Notes: generated by a model not told the origin, from the sequence alone. 40,847 bases of DNA from Kribbella catacumbae DSM 19601 (GCF_000372465.1 NZ_AQUZ01000073.1:848-41694); one strand, 5' to 3'. Positions 17,297-25,328 are shown, counted from the stretch's first letter. Program-made: numbers and translations.

Positions 17297-17917
17297 GTGA
17301 CGGAGGTCCAGGTGCCGCACACCCATGATCGCGTTGAGCTTCGTGATCTTGCTGCTGCGGCCGGCGCTGGTGACCGGGTTGCGCTGAACGATCTGCTGAC
17401 CCGGGTCCGGGCTGTGGCGCATCGTTATGTGCGGTCCAGGTTGTGGACGTATCCCGGTGGCGCCGACATGGTCGATGACGTCGCTCAGGAAGTTTGTGTC
17501 GCGGTGTTCGGCGCGTTGGGCCGGTACCGGGACGAGGGGAGGCCGTTCGAGGCCTTCGTCTACGGCATCGCGGCCCGCAAGGTCGCCGATGCCCAGCGTG
17601 CGTTCGCGGTGGCGGACTTGTCGACGCCGGATCTTCCGGACGGGGCGGACGAGTCGCCGACGCCTGAGGAGCACGCGGTCAGACATTCAGAGGTCCAGCA
17701 CATCGTGGGGCTGCTGGACAGATTGCCGGAGAAGCTGCGGGAGATCCTGCGGCTCCGGGTGGTAGCGGGGTTGTCAGCCGAGGAGACCGGCCGGGCACTG
17801 GGGATGACACCGGGGGCGGTGAGGGTCGCACAGCATCGGGCGTTGAACACGCTCAGGGGGTTTGTGGGGCATGAGGCAAAGTCGGAACGACGGGCAGGGG
17901 AGGAGCGAAATGGCTGA
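17297..17917 (+). CDS. RNA polymerase sigma factor, SigD/ShbA type
   Basis: The 206-residue ECF-like sigma factor has region 2 at about residues 28-100 (VRAVAHRYVRSRLW, DMVDDVAQEVCVAVFGALGR, PFEAFVYGIAARKVADAQR) and region 4 at about 137-190 (LLDRLPEKLREILRLRVV, LSAEETGRALGMTPGAVRVA). Position between groEL1 and guaB, with a membrane anti-sigma partner next, matches SigD of M. tuberculosis and ShbA of Streptomyces. SigD acts in stationary phase and starvation; ShbA drives hrdB, the principal sigma gene. Which role applies here is inference. It starts at GTG after a G-rich stretch and overlaps the next gene by 8 bases. Confidence 0.9.
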   Translation: MTEVQVPHTHDRVELRDLAAAAGAGDRVALNDLLTRVRAVAHRYVRSRLWTYPGGADMVDDVAQEVCVAVFGALGRYRDEGRPFEAFVYGIAARKVADAQRAFAVADLSTPDLPDGADESPTPEEHAVRHSEVQHIVGLLDRLPEKLREILRLRVVAGLSAEETGRALGMTPGAVRVAQHRALNTLRGFVGHEAKSERRAGEERNG

Positions 17918-19304
17918 TCGTTTTGATCTCGACGCGATTGAAGCCGATGACGCGCTGCTCGACCTGCTCGCAGCCGGTGGGGAGTCCGCCTGGGAGGCGG
18001 GCGAGCACGACCCGGCCCTGAAGCTGCTGGCCGATCTGCGGCTCGCGGTGGAGGTCGAGGATGAGCTCCCGGTCGAGACGATCGACGATCCGGAGAGTTT
18101 CCTGGCGCGCTGTGCCGCCCTGAACCCGGTCACGGATCCGTTCGCGCGCAAGATGGCGGCCAGAAGCCTGGCGCTCGGCGTCGCCGCGGTGGCCGCGTTG
18201 TCGGTCTCCGGGGTGGCCGCGGCCGTCACGGGTGACCCGCTGTCGCCGTACGAGAAGGTGATCGAGAAGGTCGTCGACGGGCTGCGCGAGGAGACGAGCT
18301 TCCCGAAGGAACAGCTCGACGGCATGCCGGTGGTCGACAAGACCAAGATCGTCAAGGTCGCGAAGGACTACCAGCAGAAGCAGGTCGAGGCCCAGGAAGA
18401 GCAGAAGGCCAAGGACGGCGAGCTTCTGGTCTCCGCCGAGGACCCTGCTCGCGCCCAGCTCGGGCCGAAGCCGCCGCTGGCCCGGCCGATGCTGCAGACC
18501 GAGGAGCAGCTGCTGATCGAGCAGCCTGTCGTCCCGGTGGTGCCACCGGTCGAGCAGAAGCCGGTCGAGGAGAAGCCTGCCGACCCGCCGGTGGAGCAGC
18601 CGGTCGACCCGAAGCCGACTGAGGAGCCGACGACACCCGTCGACCCGAAGCCGACCGAGGAGCCGACGACACCCGTCGACCCCAAGCCGACCGAAGAGCC
18701 CACCACCCCGACCACGCCGCCGCCGACGGAACCGGCGACCGAGCCGACCACGGCTCCGTCGACCCCGCCGCCGACCAACAGCGACAACGGCTCGACGGGC
18801 AACCCGGGGCAGGAGCAGACGACGCCGGTCACCCAGCCGACGACGGTGCCGAGCACCGGTACGGGCGACACCGGTACGGAGAGCCAGACCGGCGACGACC
18901 AGACCACACCCGGTGACCAGACCGCACCCGGCGGCTCGAAAGACGACGAGACCGGCGACCAGGGCTCCGAGGAAAAGCCGGCCGACCCGATCGCCGAGGT
19001 CTCGAAGATCGTTGAGACCGTCGCCAAGGTCATCCCCGTCCTGCCGACGCCGACCGGCGCACCGGCAGAGGAGCCGGCCCGCCTGCGGCAGTACTTCGGC
19101 AAGGGGTTCTCGGCCACAGGCAAGCACGCTAGTGACAAGCCCGCGCTGGGATGGGCCAAGTCGCAGTACGCCAAGGGCAAGCACTCCAACGGCAAGTACC
19201 CGGAGGGCCAGCACGCCGCGATCGCGCGGGCGCACGGCTCGGTGGCACCGGTCACCATCCGGCAGATCCTGAGCGTGCTCAACACGCCCATGCCGGAGCG
19301 CTGA
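17910..19304 (+). CDS. RsdA-like membrane anti-sigma factor
   Basis: The 464-residue single-pass protein starts at the ATG after GGGGAGGAG. The acidic cytoplasmic part (1-80) contains IEADDALLDLLAAGGE, the short helical sigma-binding motif of RsdA (anti-SigD of M. tuberculosis), and a DPFARK segment before the membrane. The membrane helix is about 84-107 (AARSLALGVAAVAAL). The outer part has an early charged helix (VIEKVVDGLREETSF), a long Pro/Thr/Glu-rich stalk with three copies of VDPKPTEEPTTP, and a conserved-looking Lys/His/Gly-rich end (KGKHSNGKYPEGQHAA, VTIRQILSVLNTP). It is much longer than the 299-residue mycobacterial protein. The sigma gene overlaps it by 8 bases, supporting a sigma/anti-sigma pair. 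Confidence 0.82.
   Translation: MADRFDLDAIEADDALLDLLAAGGESAWEAGEHDPALKLLADLRLAVEVEDELPVETIDDPESFLARCAALNPVTDPFARKMAARSLALGVAAVAALSVSGVAAAVTGDPLSPYEKVIEKVVDGLREETSFPKEQLDGMPVVDKTKIVKVAKDYQQKQVEAQEEQKAKDGELLVSAEDPARAQLGPKPPLARPMLQTEEQLLIEQPVVPVVPPVEQKPVEEKPADPPVEQPVDPKPTEEPTTPVDPKPTEEPTTPVDPKPTEEPTTPTTPPPTEPATEPTTAPSTPPPTNSDNGSTGNPGQEQTTPVTQPTTVPSTGTGDTGTESQTGDDQTTPGDQTAPGGSKDDETGDQGSEEKPADPIAEVSKIVETVAKVIPVLPTPTGAPAEEPARLRQYFGKGFSATGKHASDKPALGWAKSQYAKGKHSNGKYPEGQHAAIARAHGSVAPVTIRQILSVLNTPMPER
18603..18710 (+). repeat. three 36-bp tandem repeats coding VDPKPTEEPTTP
   Basis: Units run 18603-18638, 18639-18674 and 18675-18710, all in frame, with a few base differences (ACT/ACC, GAG/GAA, third positions). 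They lie in the extracellular stalk of the anti-sigma protein and suggest slippage-driven length change. Confidence 0.85.
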
Positions 19305-19387
19305 CCAGCACACCGATTCGGGCTGTTGGGTGGCCGCGGCATAGGATGGGGTCCCGTTCTCGCCGTGCAAAGGTGCCTGCCTCACTC

Positions 19388-20899
19388 ATGGACATCACAC
19401 CCGCTGGAGTTCCCGACAAGTTCGCCGTCCTCGGCCTGACGTTCGACGACGTGCTGCTACAGCCGAACGAGTCCGACGTCATCCCGTCCGAGGCCGTCAC
19501 CAAGTCAAAGGTCAGCCGCAACATCGAGGTGAACATCCCGCTGGTGTCCAGCGCGATGGACACCGTCACCGAGGCGCGGATGGCGATCGCGATGGCGCGC
19601 CAGGGCGGTCTCGGCGTGCTGCACCGCAACAACTCGATCGAGGACCAGGCCCAGCAGGTCGATCTGGTCAAGCGCTCCGAGTCCGGGATGATCGCGCAGC
19701 CGATCACCATCGGCCCGGACGCGTCCATCGGCGAGGCCGACGCGCTCTGCGGTCAGTACCGGATCTCCGGCGTGCCGGTGGTCGACAACGCCGGCGTCCT
19801 GGTCGGCATCGTGACGAACCGGGACATGCGGTTCGAGAGCGACCCGGCCCGGCCGATCCACGAGGTGATGACCCGCCAGCCGCTGGTCACCGGCCCGCAG
19901 GGCATCTCGGCCGACGACGCGATCAAGCTGCTCAGCCAGCACAAGATCGAGAAGCTGCCGCTGGTCGACGAGGCCGGCAAGCTGACCGGTCTGATCACGC
20001 TGAAGGACTTCGTCAAGCGCGACCAGTTCCCGCTGGCCACCAAGGACGCCTCCGGGCGGCTCGTGGTCGGTGCCGCGATCGGCTTCTTCGGTGAGGCCTG
20101 GAAGCGCGGTATGACGCTGATCGAGGCGGGCGTCGACGTGCTCGTGGTCGACACCGCGCACGGTCACTCGCAGGCCCAGTTGGACATCATCCGCAAGCTC
20201 AAGGCCGACCCGGCCACCCGCGGCGTGGACATCGTCGGCGGCAACGTCGGCACCCGCGCGGGCGCCCAGGCGCTGGTCGATGCCGGCGCCGACGGCGTCA
20301 AGGTCGGCGTGGGCCCGGGCTCGATCTGTACGACCCGGGTCGTGTCGGGGGTCGGCGTCCCGCAGGTCACCGCGATCTACGAGGCGTCGCTGGCCTGCAA
20401 GCCGGCCGGCGTACCGGTGATCGGCGACGGCGGCCTGCAGTACTCCGGTGACATCGCCAAGGCGCTCGTCGCCGGCGCGGACACGGTCATGCTCGGCTCG
20501 CTGCTGGCCGGTTGCGAGGAGTCGCCCGGCGACCTCGTGTTCATCAACGGCAAGCAGTTCAAGGCGTACCGCGGGATGGGCTCGCTCGGCGCGATGCAGT
20601 CCGGCGGCCTGCGCAAGTCGTACTCCAAGGACCGCTACTTCCAAAGCGACGTCGGCAGCGACGAGAAGCTGATCGCCGAGGGCGTCGAGGGCCAGGTCCC
20701 GTACCGCGGCCCGCTGGCCGCCGTCGCGCACCAGCTGATCGGCGGCCTGCGCCAGTCGATGTGGTACTGCGGTTCGCGGACCGTCCCGGAGCTCCAGGAC
20801 AAGGGTGTTTTCGTCCGGATCACCTCGGCCGGCCTGCAGGAGTCGCACCCGCACGACATCCAGATGACGGTCGAGGCCCCGAACTACTCGGGCCGCTGA
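19388..20899 (+). CDS. guaB: inosine-5'-monophosphate dehydrogenase
   Basis: The 503-residue enzyme oxidises IMP to XMP with NAD, the first committed step to GMP, in the cytoplasm. LTFDDVLLQPNESDV and SSAMDTVTEARMAIAMARQG open the barrel. Two CBS domains (about 100-225) are inserted. The catalytic Cys is Cys314 in GVGPGSICTTRV, and DGGLQYSGDIAKAL binds the phosphate. The flap has YRGMGSLGAM. The ATG at 19388 gives the normal N-terminus; a GTG at 19373 is an alternative. It corresponds to guaB2 of mycobacteria, where guaB3 follows directly; here two extra genes lie between. Confidence 0.97.
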   Translation: MDITPAGVPDKFAVLGLTFDDVLLQPNESDVIPSEAVTKSKVSRNIEVNIPLVSSAMDTVTEARMAIAMARQGGLGVLHRNNSIEDQAQQVDLVKRSESGMIAQPITIGPDASIGEADALCGQYRISGVPVVDNAGVLVGIVTNRDMRFESDPARPIHEVMTRQPLVTGPQGISADDAIKLLSQHKIEKLPLVDEAGKLTGLITLKDFVKRDQFPLATKDASGRLVVGAAIGFFGEAWKRGMTLIEAGVDVLVVDTAHGHSQAQLDIIRKLKADPATRGVDIVGGNVGTRAGAQALVDAGADGVKVGVGPGSICTTRVVSGVGVPQVTAIYEASLACKPAGVPVIGDGGLQYSGDIAKALVAGADTVMLGSLLAGCEESPGDLVFINGKQFKAYRGMGSLGAMQSGGLRKSYSKDRYFQSDVGSDEKLIAEGVEGQVPYRGPLAAVAHQLIGGLRQSMWYCGSRTVPELQDKGVFVRITSAGLQESHPHDIQMTVEAPNYSGR

Positions 20900-20925
20900 C
20901 CGCCATGGACAGGGGTTGAGTCCAA

Positions 20926-20951
20926 ACCACCTTGCCGTGTGACAAGGTGGT
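20926..20951 (+). terminator. hairpin after guaB
   Basis: ACCACCTTG (20926-20934) and CAAGGTGGT (20943-20951) form a perfect 9-bp stem with an 8-base loop, 27 bases after the guaB stop. No T-run follows. Its right arm shares three bases with the next hairpin, so the two compete. Confidence 0.45.
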
Positions 20952-20996
20952 ACCTCCCACTGGTACGCACCAGTGGTAGGTACCAGTGCTGGAGGT
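20949..20996 (+). promoter_or_regulatory. alternative hairpins over the ribosome binding site of the ATPase gene
   Basis: Fold A: GGTACCTCCCACTGGT (20949-20964) pairs with ACCAGTGGTAGGTACC (20969-20984), 15 of 16 positions, 4-base loop. Fold B: ACCTCC plus CACTGGTA (20952-20965) pairs with TACCAGTG (20981-20988) and, after a 2-base bulge, GGAGGT (20991-20996), which is the Shine-Dalgarno of the gene at 21001. A and B exclude each other. Fold A leaves the site open; fold B hides it. As DNA, the near-perfect palindrome of fold A could instead be a repressor operator. Confidence 0.5.
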
Positions 20997-21000
20997 CTGG

Positions 21001-22140
21001 GTGGCCGTCGAGGTGCCGCTTCGGCGGATCGAGGTGAGTGGTCTGACCTCGCTGAGTCATGCCGCGCTGGACTTGTCGAGTTCGGTTACGCTCCTCGTCG
21101 GGCCCAACGGTGCGGGTAAGAGCAACGTGGTCGACGCCTTCGAGATGCTGGGCCGGATCATCGACCAGCAGTTGAATGACAGTCTGGTGAGGACTGGCGG
21201 GTTCGCGACCCTGCTCCACCGGACGGCGGACCCCGCGCTGTCGCCGGAAGCGATCGAGATCGAGGTTTGGGGCCACTGGCACCAGGAGATGTCGAACGGA
21301 TACAAAGTTCGGATCGAGCCGGGTGCCGATGACACCGCCGTGGTGCGCGAGACCACGATGTTCCACGATCGATCGAAGTACGACCGGCCGCACGAAACGA
21401 GTCTGGGAACAGCCCGGGAAAGCCGGCTGCGGGAACAGGCCGAAACTGCGCCCAAAGCGTCGTACGTGCTCAGCGTGGTCTCCGGCTGCCGGGTGTTCCA
21501 CTTCGATGACACCAGTGCCGATGCGCCCGTCAAACGGCGGGTGGACCTGGCCGACAACGTGACGCTGCTGCCGGACGCACGCAACATCGCCGCGGTACTG
21601 CTGCGATTGCGAGCCGAAGACCCGCCTCGCTACCGCCGGATTGTCCGGGTCGTACGTACGGTGGCTCCGTACTTCGACGACTTCGTGCTTGAGCCAGAGG
21701 GGACCGCGATCCGGCTCAGATGGAGCGAACGCGGCCTGGACTCTGTCTTCTCCGCTGACAATCTCAGCGACGGGACTCTGCGTTTCGTCTGCCTCGCCGT
21801 GCTGCTGCTGCAGGACAACGCTCCTGGCACGATCGTCCTCGACGAACCCGAACTCGGCCTGCACCCTTTCGCGATCCATCAACTCGCAGCTCTCCTCCGT
21901 CGCGCGGCGAGCGATCGGCGGGTGGTCGCCGCCACCCAGTCGGTCACCTTGCTGGAGCAGTTCAGTGTCGAGGAGGTTGCGATCGTCGAGCGAACTGGCT
22001 CGGGAACACAGATCCAGCGACCTGACCCGCAAGCCCTGGCGGAGTGGCTTGACGATTACTCCCTGGGCGAATTGTGGGAGAAGAACCTGCTCGGTGGCCG
22101 CCCGCGTCCGGACGACTCCCCCCGCGTGGTCAGTGGATGA
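21001..22140 (+). CDS. AAA/RecF-like ATPase of a putative two-gene defence cassette
   Basis: The 379-residue ATPase has an ABC/SMC-type head: Walker A GPNGAGKSN (34-42), a long helical insert (about 60-230), signature LSDGT (255-259), Walker B TIVLDEPELGLHP with Asp281 and Glu282, and a switch His/Gln region VAATQS. It belongs with the AAA_21/AAA_15 ATPases that partner TOPRIM-type proteins in systems such as OLD nucleases and PARIS. It has no TOPRIM domain itself; the next gene supplies a TOPRIM-like protein. The GTG at 21001 is chosen because GGAGG lies 5 bases before it; an upstream GTG at 20986 is an alternative. It lies between guaB and guaB3, which are neighbours in mycobacteria. A role in phage defence is inferred. 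Confidence 0.85.
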   Translation: MAVEVPLRRIEVSGLTSLSHAALDLSSSVTLLVGPNGAGKSNVVDAFEMLGRIIDQQLNDSLVRTGGFATLLHRTADPALSPEAIEIEVWGHWHQEMSNGYKVRIEPGADDTAVVRETTMFHDRSKYDRPHETSLGTARESRLREQAETAPKASYVLSVVSGCRVFHFDDTSADAPVKRRVDLADNVTLLPDARNIAAVLLRLRAEDPPRYRRIVRVVRTVAPYFDDFVLEPEGTAIRLRWSERGLDSVFSADNLSDGTLRFVCLAVLLLQDNAPGTIVLDEPELGLHPFAIHQLAALLRRAASDRRVVAATQSVTLLEQFSVEEVAIVERTGSGTQIQRPDPQALAEWLDDYSLGELWEKNLLGGRPRPDDSPRVVSG

Positions 22141-22808
22141 GCACACCCCGCCAGATCGCGATCGTGGTGGAGGGACAGACCGAATCGGCCTTCGTCAGCG
22201 AGATCCTCGCGCCGTACCTGCAGCCGATGAACGTCTACGTCACGCCGGTGATCGTCAAGACCTCGCGACTCGCCGACGGAACCACCTTCAAGGGTGGCGG
22301 AATGGTGTGGAAGCACTATGACAACGACATTCGGAGGTTGCTGCGAGCCTCGCACCTTCGGTGCGTCTCGATCCTCGTCGACTTCTACGCTTATCCGCGC
22401 AATGCGCCCGGCGCGGACTGCTGTGCCCGTCCGCATCGGCCGCGCCGATGTACTGAGCTGCGGATCGCTGCGATGGCGGACGCTGTCGCTGATCCGCGGT
22501 TCGTGCCGCACGTCGTACTGCATGAATTCGAGACCTGGGTGATCGCAGCCGCGATGGAGACCAGCCACGTTCTCGGGGACCAAGCGGTCGCAAAGCGGCT
22601 GCAGGTTCAAGCGCAGTCGGTCGAGGGGGATGTCGAACTGCTGAACGACTCGTCCGCAACCGCTCCCTCCAAGCGCGTACTCAAGTCCTGGCCCGACTAC
22701 GACAAGGTCACCGATGGCATCGAGGTCATACGGGAGGCAGGACTGCCGGTAGTCATGGAGCGCTGTCCGGGGCTGAGCACCTGGGTCGACCAACTGCTGG
22801 CCCACTGA
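22137..22808 (+). CDS. DUF4276 (TOPRIM-like) partner protein
   Basis: The 223-residue protein has the DUF4276 pattern: VVEGQTESAFV at 10-20 (Glu12, the likely TOPRIM glutamate), KHYDNDIRRLL, ILVDFYAYP with Asp82, VVLHEFETWV (127-136), SATAPSKRVLK and a C-terminal ERCPGLSTWVDQL. The family sits next to AAA_21-type ATPases and is thought to act as the nuclease or effector of such pairs; activity here is inferred. The ATG overlaps the ATPase stop as ATGA, so the two products are made in step. A short Cys/Arg-rich segment near residues 94-106 (DCCARPHRPRRC) is unusual and could bind metal or nucleic acid. Confidence 0.85.
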   Translation: MSTPRQIAIVVEGQTESAFVSEILAPYLQPMNVYVTPVIVKTSRLADGTTFKGGGMVWKHYDNDIRRLLRASHLRCVSILVDFYAYPRNAPGADCCARPHRPRRCTELRIAAMADAVADPRFVPHVVLHEFETWVIAAAMETSHVLGDQAVAKRLQVQAQSVEGDVELLNDSSATAPSKRVLKSWPDYDKVTDGIEVIREAGLPVVMERCPGLSTWVDQLLAH

Positions 22809-22831
22809 CCGATGGCGGGCGCTCGGCTAGG

Positions 22832-22844
22832 TAGTCTGACCCTA
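22832..22844 (+). promoter_or_regulatory. candidate leaderless promoter of guaB3
   Basis: TAGTCT (22832-22837) matches the TANNNT -10 pattern and ends 6 bases before the A of the ATG at 22844. No Shine-Dalgarno precedes the ATG. This is the spacing of leaderless actinobacterial genes. No good -35 box is visible. Confidence 0.4.
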
Positions 22845-23950
22845 TGACCGAGATCGAGATCGGCCGCGCCAAGCGCGGCCGGCAGGCCTACGCGTTCGAC
22901 GACATCGCGATCGTGCCGTCGCGGCGGACCCGCGACCCCGAAGAGGTCTCGGTGGCCTGGCAGATCGACGCGTACCGGTTCGAGCTGCCGATCCTGGCCG
23001 CGCCGATGGACTCGGTGATGTCGCCGGCCACCGCGATCGAGATCGGCAAGGCCGGCGGTCTCGGCGTGCTGAACCTCGAAGGGCTCTGGACCCGGTACGA
23101 CGACCCGACCTCGCTGCTGGAGGAGATCACCACCATCAGCAAGGAGCAGGCCACCACTCGGCTGCAGGAGATCTACTCGGCGCCGATCAAGCCCGAGCTG
23201 ATCTCCCAGCGGGTGCAGGAGATCCGGGACTCCGGCGTCACCGTGGCCGGCGCTCTGTCACCGCAGCGGACCAAGCAGTTCGCCAAGCACGTCGTGGACG
23301 CGGGTGTCGACCTGTTCGTCATCCGCGGTACGACGGTGTCGGCCGAGCACGTGTCCGGTCAGGCCGAGCCGCTCAACCTCAAGCAGTTCATCTACGACCT
23401 CGACGTACCGGTCATCGTCGGTGGATGTGCGACCCACCAGGCCGCGCTGCACCTGATGCGGACGGGCGCGGCCGGAGTACTGGTCGGCTTTGGTGGTGGC
23501 GCGGCGCACACGACGAGGAAGGTCCTGGGCGTGGCGGTGCCGATGGCGTCAGCCGTCGCGGACGTCGCCGCGGCCCGGCGGGACTACATGGACGAGTCCG
23601 GTGGCCGCTACGTGCACGTCATCGCAGACGGTTCGGTCGGCCGGTCGGGTGATCTCGCGAAGGCGATCGCGTGCGGTGCGGATGCCGTGATGGTCGGCTC
23701 GCCGCTGGCCCGGGCAAGTGATGCACCGGGTGGCGGCTTCCACTGGGGTGCCGAGGCCTGGCACGCGGATCTGCCCCGCGGTGAGCGGGTCGAGTTCGGC
23801 GTCAGCGGCACGATGGAGCAGATCCTGTTCGGCCCGTCGTTCGTCCCGGACGGGACGATGAACCTGGTCGGTGCGCTCAAGCGCGCGATGGCGACCACCG
23901 GCTACACGGAGCTCAAGGAGTTCCAGCGGGTCGAGGTCGTCGTCGGGTGA
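22844..23950 (+). CDS. guaB3: GuaB3 family IMP dehydrogenase-related protein
   Basis: The 368-residue protein is an IMPDH/GMP-reductase barrel without CBS domains: YAFDDIAIVPSRRTRDPEEV, LPILAAPMDSVMSP, GGLGVLNLEGLWTRYDDP, VGGCATHQAALHLMRTGAAG, VIADGSVGRSGDLAKAIACG and GTMEQILFGPS. GuaB3 is nearly universal in actinobacteria next to guaB; its reaction is less settled than that of IMPDH. The canonical catalytic Cys loop GSICTT is absent in this form. It probably has its own promoter because the ATPase cassette cuts it off from guaB. Confidence 0.93.
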   Translation: MTEIEIGRAKRGRQAYAFDDIAIVPSRRTRDPEEVSVAWQIDAYRFELPILAAPMDSVMSPATAIEIGKAGGLGVLNLEGLWTRYDDPTSLLEEITTISKEQATTRLQEIYSAPIKPELISQRVQEIRDSGVTVAGALSPQRTKQFAKHVVDAGVDLFVIRGTTVSAEHVSGQAEPLNLKQFIYDLDVPVIVGGCATHQAALHLMRTGAAGVLVGFGGGAAHTTRKVLGVAVPMASAVADVAAARRDYMDESGGRYVHVIADGSVGRSGDLAKAIACGADAVMVGSPLARASDAPGGGFHWGAEAWHADLPRGERVEFGVSGTMEQILFGPSFVPDGTMNLVGALKRAMATTGYTELKEFQRVEVVVG

Positions 23951-23963
23951 GAGGATGGTCGGC

Positions 23964-24359
23964 ATGGGATGGTTCAAGCGCCGTACCGAAGCCGACAATG
24001 TCGCTCTCGCGGGAGCGCGGGCCCAGCTCACCTCGGAGGACGTCGACCAGATCCGGTTCCTGCTGACCACCAAGAAGACACTCTTCGCTGTCAAGTACGT
24101 GATGGAGCGGACCGGGATCGAGCCCAAGCAGGCACGCGACCTGGTCGAGGACATCCGGCTCGGCCGCTACGTTCCACCGGTCACCGACACCCCGATCGTC
24201 CGGCTGCCCGGAGCGAACCTGGCCGAGCGCACCCGCGCGCTGAAGGCCGCCGGCGAGCTGCACCAGGCGACCGCCCTGGTGGTCAGCGAAACCGGCATGA
24301 CCGAACTCGAAGCCGGCCTTTTCGTCGGCGCCCTCCACCCCAGCCCGCAGGACTCCTAA
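23964..24359 (+). CDS. small protein with L7/L12 C-terminal-like repeats
   Basis: The 131-residue cytoplasmic protein has no named function. TLFAVKYVMERTGIEPKQARDLVE (about 35-58) follows the helix pattern of the ribosomal L7/L12 C-terminal domain (A-I-K-x-V-R-x-x-T-G-L-x-L-K-E-A-K). A second, looser copy lies at about 97-120 (ATALVVSETGMTELEAGLFV). The N-terminus is MGWFKRRTEADNV. GAGAGG lies 9 bases before the ATG at 23964; an in-frame ATG at 23955 is less well placed. It follows guaB3 by 13 bases and is probably in its transcript. Its stop overlaps the convergent gene by 4 bases. Confidence 0.75.
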   Translation: MGWFKRRTEADNVALAGARAQLTSEDVDQIRFLLTTKKTLFAVKYVMERTGIEPKQARDLVEDIRLGRYVPPVTDTPIVRLPGANLAERTRALKAAGELHQATALVVSETGMTELEAGLFVGALHPSPQDS

Positions 24360-25273
24360 CCTTTGACGTAGGAGAACTTCTCCGCGACCTTGCCGTCGCG
24401 CAACCGTAGTACGTCGACCCCGCGCACGTGCCCGTGCCCGCCGTCCGCCTCCGCCCACGAGAACTTCCACCGGACGATGGCACGATCACCGAGCACCACC
24501 GACTCCTCGGTCTCGAACAGCGGATCCTCGGTGCCGGTGAACAGCTGCCGCCACTGCTCCCGTACTGCGTCCGCTCCCTCGAAGCGCCCGCCGTCGGGAG
24601 CCGGTGAGGTGGACTCGAAAACGCAGTCCGCGGTCATCTGGGCCATGATCGCGTCGACATCCCCGTCGCCGAAAGCCTTACCCAGCAAGGCAACCGTGGT
24701 GTGCCCGGGTGTCCAGGACGGGTCGCGGCCGAAGGTGCCGAGCAGTGAGTCGGTAGCGCTGGAGAAACCCTCGAGCCGCGGGCCGATCGCACCGCCGCCG
24801 CGATAGAGCTCCTCCCGATCCTTGAACCAGGCCGCGACCCCGGCGACTACCTCGGGATCGAGCTGGGCATCCCCGCCGATCGCGACCGCCAGATCCCAGC
24901 CGTGGACGAGATGGTCCGCCGCCAGTTGCGACACATACTCCGCGGCCGACTCCTCGCCGTACGAGAGTTGCACGGTGGCGCCTCGTAGTACGGGTTCGGT
25001 GATGGCGTTCTGGGCGGCGCGTGCCGCGTGCGCCGCGGCATCAGCGGGATCGTCGCCGAGCAGGTCGCCGTCGAGCGAGTCGCCGACGTCTTCGATCGTG
25101 CGGCCGGCCAGCAGCGGTACGGTCCAGCGCTCCTCGCCGACGACATGGTTGACCAGCGTTCGCACGTCCCAGTCCGCGCAGGGTGTCGGAGCGTCCCACT
25201 GGTCCGACCGCACCAAAGCCACCTGCCGGACGAACTCCTCGCTGGCACGGCGATGTAGTTCAACAACGTCCAT
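24356..25273 (-). CDS. TIGR03086 DinB-like protein fused to a SnoaL-like domain
   Basis: The 305-residue protein joins two domains. Residues 1-195 are a maleylpyruvate-isomerase/DinB-type metal-binding domain: WDAPTPCADWDVRTLVNHVV, then DHLVHGWDLAVAIG, supplying the metal-binding His residues. TIGR03086 proteins are probable mycothiol-dependent enzymes of actinobacteria. Residues 196-305 are an NTF2/SnoaL-like cone (FGDGDVDAIMAQMTADCVFE, VREQWRQLFTG, VDVLRLRDGKVAEKFSYVKG) as in polyketide cyclases and small-molecule isomerases. GGGGGAG lies about 8 bases before the ATG. The gene follows the TPR gene by 55 bases on the same strand. Confidence 0.85.
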   Translation of the reverse strand: MDVVELHRRASEEFVRQVALVRSDQWDAPTPCADWDVRTLVNHVVGEERWTVPLLAGRTIEDVGDSLDGDLLGDDPADAAAHAARAAQNAITEPVLRGATVQLSYGEESAAEYVSQLAADHLVHGWDLAVAIGGDAQLDPEVVAGVAAWFKDREELYRGGGAIGPRLEGFSSATDSLLGTFGRDPSWTPGHTTVALLGKAFGDGDVDAIMAQMTADCVFESTSPAPDGGRFEGADAVREQWRQLFTGTEDPLFETEESVVLGDRAIVRWKFSWAEADGGHGHVRGVDVLRLRDGKVAEKFSYVKG

Positions 25274-25328
25274 GATGTTCTCCCCCTTCAGCGTCAGCGT
25301 GCGCTCAGGGGGATAACCAGGTCAATGC

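Noticed and set aside
17853..19385. Reverse open frame over the anti-sigma gene
   Set aside because: Low-complexity Arg/Leu-rich shadow created by the forward Pro/Thr repeats.
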